A stretch of DNA of 15,798 bases. Origin: an uncultured Chloroflexota bacterium (GTDB lineage Bacteria; Chloroflexota; UBA4733). The notes below the pieces were generated by a model. It did not search any database. It saw only the letters and a list, made by a program, of their open reading frames with translations, and was not told where the DNA came from. The stretch is from NCBI GenBank assembly GCA_937967325.1, contig CALBSQ010000304.1, positions 1 through 15,798 on the forward strand, in the 5' to 3' direction. Of the stretch, positions 1-7,393 are shown piece after piece. Numbering within the stretch: the stretch's first letter is position 1; each line of letters begins with the position of its first letter. Both the position numbers and the translations under genes were made by a program.

Positions 1-3000
1 CCCCCGCCCGCCCCCATCAGGTTCTCGAGGTCCACCATCGCGTTGGCGAACTTGTCGAGGTCGCCCTGCAACTGGTTGAACGAGGCATCCGCGCGCACCG
101 GCGGCGGTACCGCCTGCGGTAACTGGCCCATGATCTCGCTCGCGCGCACCAGGAGTAACGTCGCCTGGTTGAGGTTTTCGCGAGAGGCGGTGGCCAGCAG
201 GTTGTCCGCCCACTCGATCAGCGTGCCGACAGTGGCCATCACTACCGCCTTCATATAGGCGACGGGGCGCTGGTCGGCGACGAGGAACGGGTTGAACGGG
301 TTGGCCTGCCAGCTTTGCACCGCCGCCACCGCGTTCGCGTCGTCCTGATTGACAAACTGCAGCAGGGCGTTGATCTGCTGCTGCGCGGTCTGTGCGCTGG
401 TGAGCGTGGAGAACGGCGCGGTGATCCAGAAACGCCCCGGCGCTGGCGCGGGGCCGGGCGCGGTCGGGTTGAAGATGAAGGCCAGCCACCTCAGCGCGTC
501 CTCGAACTTCTGGTTCTGGCGCAGGAGCTGCGCGACGTAGAGCGGGACGTGGAAGAACAGCTCCCAGTTGTACGAGGCGTAGGCGGCGTCGCGACCGAAA
601 TCGATAATCTCGTTGTCCTCGCCCCAGTTCACCCGGCCGACGAGGGGCTGATAGGTGGCCTGGAAGGTGAAGGCATCGGCGTTCGCGGGATCGACTGTCC
701 ACGGCGTCAGCTCCAACGCCTGGGTGTACAGCCCCTTCAGGCCGGCGTTGAAGATCTCGTGCCAGAACAGCTTGGTGTAGGGATGGTAAAAGCGCTTGAA
801 GAAGTAGCGGATCTCGAACGGGACGTCGGACGGCTGCGACGGGACCACCGGACGCCACTGGCTGCCGTATTCGTAGTAGCGCGTGGACTGCACGACGTAG
901 GCGCGCTTGGGGTCGGTATAGACGAAGTCGTTGGCGGGGTCGAAGGCGAGGTCGGTGCTGGGTCCGACCACAGCGAACGGCGCCTGAGCGGTCTGCAGCA
1001 GCGAGCCCACGTTCTGTTCCTGGTCGCTGATCGAGGTGAAAGTGAGCGGGAGGGTGCTCGGCTGGCCGGGGGCGACCGGCTGCGTCATCAGCGCGCCGGT
1101 CTTGGGCACCAGGCTGGGCTCGCCCACCAGCGGCGGATCGGCGTCGGTGAGCTCGGTGAGCCGGGCGCCGGCGTCGCCGTAATGCGCCTGCACGTAGGCA
1201 AGATACCCAGCGACCGGCGTGTCGCCGATCAGGGCGGCGATGTTGCGCAGCTCGAGTGCGTCGAAGCGCCCGTCGAAGACCGCGCGCCCAATATGTAGGG
1301 CCGTCGGGCTCTGCGATGCGTCGGAAACGGTGCCCAATATTATGGCGAGGTCTAGGTCCCGGGCAGCTTGGAGGTCCTTGACGAAGTCTGCGTTTCCGGA
1401 GGAGGCAATCAAGCCATCGAATGACGCGACCACCGACGCGACCGTGTTCTCGAGTGCCGTGTAGTCTCCGAATCGGAAAAGGTCGACGAAGATGTCGGTC
1501 CGATTGCCGGAGGGCAGGTTGACCTTCAACGAATAGAGCGCTTCCACCATGCCTGCGGTCGCATTCGCCTGCGGATCGAGCAGCATTAGCGGCACGTCGT
1601 AGAGGCTTCCCGCAGCGTAGTTCGCGCCGGCCCACTGGTTGTTGCGCCACAGGCTGGAGGCGACGCGGATCTCGGCGTGACGCGCAGGTGGCTTGCTCTT
1701 CGATGGGGAGGTGCTCGCCTGCGCCGGTGGGAGGGTCTGCTGCGGCTCGTTGGCGAGCGTGACCTCGGCCCAGAACAGGTAGAGGCCGCGGCGATGCACC
1801 GCCGGTACGACCTGATGCGCCTTGATGTTCAGCGGGATCTGCGTCCATGGGCTCCAGGCGTTGTTGGCGAAGGTCCGGTGGTAGAACGTCGGCGGGTCGG
1901 AGTCGGTGCGCGCCACTACGTGCAGCGTGTTGGTGACCGGGTCCTGGCAGATGCCGGTCACGTGCAGATGGGCGATCTGGTCCAGCCGGTCGATGTAATT
2001 CAGGACGACTGTCTCCAGCGCGTCCGTCGTGTTGGGCGTCTGCCGTGTCTCCTGCATGAGCTTGTCGAACAGCTCGGAGCGGTTGGGGCGATCCGCCTCC
2101 ACCAGCACGTTCTCCGGCCAGAGGAAGATCTCGCGATGCGCCTGCCACAGCCGGTACCGCTGCCGCCACGCCCACTCCTGCCAGCCCTCGTCCTGTGTGC
2201 TGTCGATCGAGACCGCGGCTTCGAGGTTCATCAGGCACCGTTGCACGAAGAGCTGCACGGCAGCGTAGGCCTGCACGACGCGCGAGGTGTCCATGCAAGC
2301 GCTCATCTCGGTGTCGATCAAGAAGTAGTCGAACAGGCTATTGCTGTCGGCGCCCCACGGCATCGGTTTGAAGCCGCCGTCGCGCTGGGCCGTGAGATAG
2401 GCGACCAGTGCGTCGCGCCGGCGCTCGCGCAGCGGATCGATCAGGGCCGGCGCGGCGGCGAGCCACGCGTCGTTGCTGAAGCGCGACTTCAGCGCCTGCA
2501 AGGCCGAGGCGGCGGCGACACTCTCGTCGACCGATTCGATTCCCCAGCTTGCCAGGGCGGCGCCGCTGCCGCTTGTGCTCTTGCCCATCGCAAGCAGGGT
2601 GCGCAGTCGGTCAAAGGTCGCCGGCTTCTGGTAATCGCCCGCGGCCAGCGAGACGCCTATGGCCGAGGTCAGCGCCTGCACGTCGGCAACCGCGGCGCCC
2701 GCGATACCCGCGAAGGCGGCCGCGGCGTGCGCGTCGTCGGGCAATCCGCCCGCGGCGGCGGCGGAGATCAAGTCGGTCAGCGACCGGATCAGCGGTGGTG
2801 GCGACGCCGTCGAGCCCGTGAGCGCGGCGAACGCGCGATTGAGCTGCACCAGCAACACCGTCGTGAGTAGCGCATCGATCGACTGCGCGGCCTGCCCCGC
2901 CACCACCGGCAGCGCCGTGAGATCGACGCCGCCATAGATGGAAGCGTTGGTCAGCAGCCAGCTGAGGTCGGCCAGCACCAGATGCAATCGGACGATGACC

Positions 3001-6000
3001 ACACTTTCCTTGTGCAGAAGGCGGACCGCGTAGAACTGGTCCGGCGAGCCGGCGGGGGTCAGAGGCTGCGCCAGCAGCGCTGGATCGGTGAGGGAAGCGA
3101 GCAGCGTGACGCCAACGGGCGGCACATGCGGTACCGTCAGTGTGACCATGAGTTTGGCTGTGACGTCGGCGGCGAGCGATAGATCGGCCGCGATCGCCGC
3201 GACGACCTGCTTCTGCGTCAGGTACCGCGCAAGCGGCATGAGCACGAGATTGGCACGCGCATCCAGCGCCTGGCCGGGAGGGATCGGTGTACCTGGCGCC
3301 GCGTTGGGCGCGAGGGTGGCGACCGCGTTCGCGAGTTCGGCCGCGGTCATGAACGGCGCGAACTGGGCGTTGATGAAAGTAGTACGCACCGGGTCGCCGC
3401 CGGTGAAGCTGCCATCGACGATCTGCAGCGCCTCCTGCAGCTGGCCGGGGTCGGACAAGCTGGGATGCACCGGATCGCCCGATGGGGGCAGTTGCCCGAG
3501 CTGCCGGCCAAGCACGGTGTAGGGTGGGTCGCCGCTGCCATAGACGCTGGCCCGTACCGTTTGGATGGCGCGCACCACGTCGCCGAGGATGGCGGCCACC
3601 TGCGTGTCGGTCAGCCCAGCCTTGGCAGGGCCGGTGGTCAATATGTAGGTGAGCTGATCGACGCTAAAGCCGGCGCGCGCGATTGCCCCCACGCGCTGGG
3701 CGAAGGCGAGCGTGGCCGCGACCGTCGCGAACACGTCGGTGAAGGTTAGTGGCCCGACCGCGAGCATGTCTGCGACCGCGAGCTTCAGCGCCCGCGCGAG
3801 CATGGCGACGCGGTAGATCAGGCTGAGATTGTCAAGCGTGCGTGTGCCGTCCGTCAGCCCGATCAGAGTCGCCGCGTCCGTTGCCGGGACCTGTAGCGCC
3901 GCCTGGATGGCCGGCGCGTGCGCCCCGAGGTCCTGGGCACCGGTGAGGTTCGCCAGCGCCAGGTCGGGGTCCGGCTGCGCCGCTGGGTTCTGGAACAGCG
4001 TGTTATAGAGCGGTGTCGACGCGGTCCCGTCCGGGTCGCGGTGGCTGGAAGTGTCCAACCGCAGAAAAAAGCCGAGGAGTTGGTCCACCGACAGCCCCGT
4101 CGCGTCCTGCAGCTGGCGGAAGGTGAACAGGTTGACCAGCGTGTCGGACGCCAGTGTCGGTCCACCGATCGAGGGCGCCGAGAGCAGAAGGTCGAGCTCC
4201 CACATCTTCCAACCGGTGCGCCGCCACAGCCGCAGAAAACGGTGCAGCCGGTCGAGGCGGTTCAGATCGAGGTTGGTGATGGTCTGTACAGAGGTATTGC
4301 AACTGTCGGTCGCGCCATCGATGGCGCTCGCCGCGCGGCGGCGGCGTGGCCACACCACGTCGATCAGCTCCAGAAGCTGCTCGTACGTGAGGTCGGCAGC
4401 GGCGAGGAAGTTATCGACATGCGTGAGGTCGGGCAGCGGGGTCTGCGAATTCCACGCGACCCGCGTGGCGGTGAGGGTCGCGGTGGCGGTGGTGATCAGC
4501 GTGCGCTCGGCGGCGCTGATGGCGAAGCGTTCGCCGGCGAGCGCGGCGAGCTGGCCGGCCGGCGGCGCACCGTGCAGGGGCAGGAACGCCTGGCGAAGCT
4601 GCCACAGGGCGACCTTCGACTGGGCAAGCACGCTGCGCAATTCGTCGAGCGCGGCATCGTAGGGAAGCGTGTGCGGATAGCTCGCGCCTCTCAGCGCGGT
4701 GTCGGCCGCAGGGTTGACGGTGGCCGGGTCGGGCGCGGCGCGCAGCTCGGCGGCGGTAAGTGTCGTCTGCCGCGAGGCGCCGCCCGGCGGCGGGCTGACC
4801 GTGTCGGCCAGCAGCTCGTTCACCAGGTCAATGTACGGCATCGTTGTTTTGGTGTTCGGACAGTTGAGCAGCAGCGTGCCGAGGTCCGGTCGGCGCGCCA
4901 TCAGCACGCCGAGCGCGCTCGGCGCACCGCTGATCCCGGCGGTGCGGTTGCTGAGCCACAGCAGCAAGTCGGTGAGGTACGCGGCGGGGCTGAGTATGGA
5001 GGTACAGTCGTCGACCGCGCAGTAGTCCTGCGGCCCGAACAGCACCCCAAGTGTGGCATTATTGCCGATCGCAGCGTTCAGGGTAACATCGTCGGGCTGC
5101 ATCGGCCCGAACGCCTTCGGCCAGGGACCCATGAAGCCACGGTTATACCGCATGTAGAGCGCGAGCACGCCGGCATAGCGCATCTCCGCTAGCGCATACG
5201 TCTTGTGCGCGTCCAGGCGGCTGATTCCTGAGGCTTCCAGCTTGGCAACGAACTGCTGCTTGCCCGCCATGGTGATGGCGGCGGCGGAGGTCAGGCCCAC
5301 CGTCAGCAGCTTCTCGCAGACATCGACGTGCGGTACGATGCGCAGCACGCGCTGCATTGCGCGCAGGTTTGACATCACGCCCGGCCGGTCTCCGGCGGTA
5401 ATGCCGGCGAAGGCGTCGCCCGCTTGGTGGAGGTAGACGTTCAGGTTCTCGCGCCTGAGGTCGAGCGTCGCGTTATTGTCGAAGAAGGTCTGCAACGCCC
5501 CCTGCTGGTTCGCCGGGACGAAGCCGCCGCCGGCGCGCGCTGCGAGCGCGGCGGTGGGATAGGCGGCGGTGACGCGGTCGTAGATCTCGCGCGCGAAAGT
5601 CGCGGCGGGCTCAGCGCCGACGATGTTCGCCGGTACGGCGCCGGGTCCGGCCGCGCTGACCAGATCGAGCCAGTCCTGCTTCGAGAGGCGCGCGAGGTCT
5701 GGTAGGGCCTTGAAGGCGCCACCGGTGAACCGCTGCCGCAGCGCCGTGACCAGCGGCAGCGTATTCTTGACGAAGGCGCCGATCGACAGCGTCTGGCGCA
5801 CCGCGGCGACCTCCTCGGGCGTGAACCCTTGCTGGCCGTCAGCGAGCGTGGTCCAGAACTTCTCCATGGGCTCGGTGTTCTGTGTCAGCGCCTGGACGAA
5901 CGCCGTATGCTTCGTGTCTGGCAGTGCGGCCACGCCCAGGAGGTCGCCCAGAGCCGCCTTTCCCGCCAGATAAGGAGCGCGCAGCAGATTGCTCTGCCGC

Positions 6001-6728
6001 AGCGTCTGCAGCGCCGCGACGATGTCGGGGATGTGGTTGACGACAGGCAGCCCTACCACTGCGCGCTGCACGGCGTCGATCAGCGTGCGAGTCTGCTGCG
6101 CCGGGTCGAGCCCCGCGATCAGCGCCCCGACGCGCTGCACCAGCGCGTCGATCAGCGTAAAGTTCTGCGACGCCTCCAGCAGAGAACCGGGCAGCGAAGC
6201 CGGCACGCGGGCGGCGAGGAACGCGTAGAACGACCCGGCCGGGATCGCGAAGCCGTGCTCCAGCCGCGCCGCCACGACTAGGCGCATGATCTGCTCCTTG
6301 GCCCGGCCGGTCTCGTTGGCCAGGAAGGTGATGTCGTGGTGCGGGTCGCCCTCCGTGACCTCGAGCAGCGAGAGGCCCTGCAACTGCGGCGTCAGGTCGC
6401 GCAGAAGTGCGCCGTATTCGGATGGATCGGCGGGCGGCGCGGCCAGGTCGACCGTCAGGTCGGGCGCCGCCGTAATCGACGGCGATTCCAAGGGCGTTGC
6501 GAGCCTACCACCGCGTGCCTCGACCACCAGCAAGACCCGCCCCGGCGCATCGTCGGGCACGGCGTAGTGCAGCTCGTAGTGGCCTTCCTCAGATGTCCTT
6601 CCGTTTGCGAGCAGCACGCGCTCGCGGATACGCTGCCACCAGAGGGTGACCTCAGCACCAGAGATTTCCTGCCGGTCGTAGCCGGTGACTGTGCCCTTTA
6701 CTTGATAGAATCGGTCGTTCGGAGTCAT
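1..6728 (-). CDS. Tc toxin complex TcA-like subunit, 3' end outside window
   Basis: The frame is open from the start codon to the window edge (2242 codons read, no stop), so the C-terminus is missing. I chose ATG 6728-6726 because AGGAG lies 6 nt before it; another ATG two codons upstream directly abuts that AGGAG. Visible in order: a transthyretin/Cna-B-like beta domain at about residues 5-95; a VRP1 (Salmonella virulence plasmid A)-type motif DYCAVDDC...SPAAYLTDLL at 568-590; an ABC-toxin N-terminal-type block FDYFLIDTEMS near 1466-1560; a neuraminidase-like region with LYLFWAEV around W1653; and the TcA signature YNWELFFHVPLYVAQLL from 2053. TcA subunits assemble into pentameric, syringe-like channels that bind target-cell receptors and translocate a TcB-TcC-delivered enzyme. 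The channel and TcB-binding parts should lie beyond the left edge, as may tcB/tcC genes. Reaching residue 2053 at the YNWEL block suggests a protein longer than the roughly 2500-residue TcdA1. No signal peptide is seen. Family assignment is strong; an insecticidal target is not implied. Confidence 0.9.
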   Translation of the reverse strand, partial: MTPNDRFYQVKGTVTGYDRQEISGAEVTLWWQRIRERVLLANGRTSEEGHYELHYAVPDDAPGRVLLVVEARGGRLATPLESPSITAAPDLTVDLAAPPADPSEYGALLRDLTPQLQGLSLLEVTEGDPHHDITFLANETGRAKEQIMRLVVAARLEHGFAIPAGSFYAFLAARVPASLPGSLLEASQNFTLIDALVQRVGALIAGLDPAQQTRTLIDAVQRAVVGLPVVNHIPDIVAALQTLRQSNLLRAPYLAGKAALGDLLGVAALPDTKHTAFVQALTQNTEPMEKFWTTLADGQQGFTPEEVAAVRQTLSIGAFVKNTLPLVTALRQRFTGGAFKALPDLARLSKQDWLDLVSAAGPGAVPANIVGAEPAATFAREIYDRVTAAYPTAALAARAGGGFVPANQQGALQTFFDNNATLDLRRENLNVYLHQAGDAFAGITAGDRPGVMSNLRAMQRVLRIVPHVDVCEKLLTVGLTSAAAITMAGKQQFVAKLEASGISRLDAHKTYALAEMRYAGVLALYMRYNRGFMGPWPKAFGPMQPDDVTLNAAIGNNATLGVLFGPQDYCAVDDCTSILSPAAYLTDLLLWLSNRTAGISGAPSALGVLMARRPDLGTLLLNCPNTKTTMPYIDLVNELLADTVSPPPGGASRQTTLTAAELRAAPDPATVNPAADTALRGASYPHTLPYDAALDELRSVLAQSKVALWQLRQAFLPLHGAPPAGQLAALAGERFAISAAERTLITTATATLTATRVAWNSQTPLPDLTHVDNFLAAADLTYEQLLELIDVVWPRRRRAASAIDGATDSCNTSVQTITNLDLNRLDRLHRFLRLWRRTGWKMWELDLLLSAPSIGGPTLASDTLVNLFTFRQLQDATGLSVDQLLGFFLRLDTSSHRDPDGTASTPLYNTLFQNPAAQPDPDLALANLTGAQDLGAHAPAIQAALQVPATDAATLIGLTDGTRTLDNLSLIYRVAMLARALKLAVADMLAVGPLTFTDVFATVAATLAFAQRVGAIARAGFSVDQLTYILTTGPAKAGLTDTQVAAILGDVVRAIQTVRASVYGSGDPPYTVLGRQLGQLPPSGDPVHPSLSDPGQLQEALQIVDGSFTGGDPVRTTFINAQFAPFMTAAELANAVATLAPNAAPGTPIPPGQALDARANLVLMPLARYLTQKQVVAAIAADLSLAADVTAKLMVTLTVPHVPPVGVTLLASLTDPALLAQPLTPAGSPDQFYAVRLLHKESVVIVRLHLVLADLSWLLTNASIYGGVDLTALPVVAGQAAQSIDALLTTVLLVQLNRAFAALTGSTASPPPLIRSLTDLISAAAAGGLPDDAHAAAAFAGIAGAAVADVQALTSAIGVSLAAGDYQKPATFDRLRTLLAMGKSTSGSGAALASWGIESVDESVAAASALQALKSRFSNDAWLAAAPALIDPLRERRRDALVAYLTAQRDGGFKPMPWGADSNSLFDYFLIDTEMSACMDTSRVVQAYAAVQLFVQRCLMNLEAAVSIDSTQDEGWQEWAWRQRYRLWQAHREIFLWPENVLVEADRPNRSELFDKLMQETRQTPNTTDALETVVLNYIDRLDQIAHLHVTGICQDPVTNTLHVVARTDSDPPTFYHRTFANNAWSPWTQIPLNIKAHQVVPAVHRRGLYLFWAEVTLANEPQQTLPPAQASTSPSKSKPPARHAEIRVASSLWRNNQWAGANYAAGSLYDVPLMLLDPQANATAGMVEALYSLKVNLPSGNRTDIFVDLFRFGDYTALENTVASVVASFDGLIASSGNADFVKDLQAARDLDLAIILGTVSDASQSPTALHIGRAVFDGRFDALELRNIAALIGDTPVAGYLAYVQAHYGDAGARLTELTDADPPLVGEPSLVPKTGALMTQPVAPGQPSTLPLTFTSISDQEQNVGSLLQTAQAPFAVVGPSTDLAFDPANDFVYTDPKRAYVVQSTRYYEYGSQWRPVVPSQPSDVPFEIRYFFKRFYHPYTKLFWHEIFNAGLKGLYTQALELTPWTVDPANADAFTFQATYQPLVGRVNWGEDNEIIDFGRDAAYASYNWELFFHVPLYVAQLLRQNQKFEDALRWLAFIFNPTAPGPAPAPGRFWITAPFSTLTSAQTAQQQINALLQFVNQDDANAVAAVQSWQANPFNPFLVADQRPVAYMKAVVMATVGTLIEWADNLLATASRENLNQATLLLVRASEIMGQLPQAVPPPVRADASFNQLQGDLDKFANAMVDLENLMGAGG

Positions 6729-6769
6729 GGACATCTCCTAGCACGACGATGTCACCTGATTTACGGGCC

Positions 6770-6949
6770 TTACGCAGCCACGCGCTGCACCCGCGCCGCG
6801 GGTATCAGCCGCTGATGAGTCGCCAGCACGGCGGCGTAATCCCAGCCGCCCTCGCCGATGAACTGCTGGAGTGCTCGCAGGCGCACCTCCGCCCCGGGGC
6901 CGTCGCCCAACTGGCGCATTGCCATCGCCTCCGCATTCTTGCTCCGCGC
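6770..6949 (-). pseudogene. IS701/IS4-like transposase N-terminal fragment
   Basis: The minus-strand frame from about 6949 to 6803 reads RSKNAEAMAMRQLGDG, then a helix-rich segment RALQQFIGEGGWDYAAVL ending ATHQRLI. It resembles the N-terminal part of IS701-type (DDE, IS4-superfamily) transposases, where an (R)KNAEAMA segment is followed by a LQxFIGxGxWD segment. The similarity stops at about 6803; the frame ends at 6770 with unrelated residues. The catalytic DDE region that should follow is absent, so this is a 45-60 residue relic. It lies 42 bp upstream of the toxin gene on the same strand. The family call is from memory of the motif and is moderate; a chance frame is possible. Confidence 0.5.
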
Positions 6950-7323
6950 GCTTTTAGAGTGGCGAAGAGTATGCGTGGTAGGGGGCCAACGCCTCCGCCA
7001 GCGTCCGGGGTGCCGGTGTCCGTTTGCCCTGATCTGCGGGCACTGGGGCATCTTCCATGGCCACCCTGCCGTCGACATGCTTGACGTGACGAGGGTAGCA
7101 TACCCACTTCCAAGTGTTTCGTTGCAGGACTATTGGGCCACTTACCAGGCTCAATGCCACTTGTGGCCACGGAGGGATCGCAGTCCCGTACTCTGGCCGA
7201 GGTACTACCTGGGCGCGTCGTCGCGGCCCAGGCACCGCCTCGCCCCACCCGCTTTTTCCGTACTGCGCCATGTTGGGACAAGCCTTCCCACAGCGCGTCA
7301 CACCGCTGGTCGGCGTGTGGCCT

Positions 7324-7355
7324 TTGGCCCCTAGGGCGCCCCGGTGCGCTATCAT
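7324..7355 (+). promoter_or_regulatory. Weak candidate promoter for the GH2 gene
   Basis: TTGGCC (7324-7329) and TATCAT (7350-7355, five of six matches to the -10 consensus) are separated by 20 nt, longer than the 17-18 nt optimum. Transcription would begin near 7362, leaving a leader of about 32 nt that contains the GGAGAG ribosome binding site at 7378-7383. The -10 element is the better half; the -35 is doubtful. Confidence 0.28.
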
Positions 7356-7393
7356 CGCGGCGGAACGTGCGCATAGCGGAGAGATTGACACGC

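Larger units (their letters stand above)
6729..7393. other. Gene-poor spacer between toxin gene and GH2 gene
   Basis: No intact gene is supported here. Several overlapping frames are open on both strands, as expected for GC-rich DNA, but none has a good ribosome binding site together with a recognisable product. The left third holds a minus-strand transposase scrap. The right end holds a weak promoter and the GGAGAG ribosome binding site of the GH2 gene. A 6-bp inverted repeat (GGCCAC 7136-7141, GTGGCC 7163-7168) with a 21-nt loop is too weak to call a terminator. Confidence 0.6.

Noticed and set aside
315..5192. Long plus-strand frames at 315-1298, 1677-2870 and 3918-5192 (327-424 aa)
   Set aside because: They are antisense to the continuous toxin frame, have Arg/Gly/Val-rich composition with no recognisable motif, and arise from GC-rich codon structure.
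7133..7393. 87-codon upstream extension of the GH2 frame
   Set aside because: No ribosome site at the far start, composition unlike GH2 proteins, and a good GGAGAG site precedes ATG 7394.
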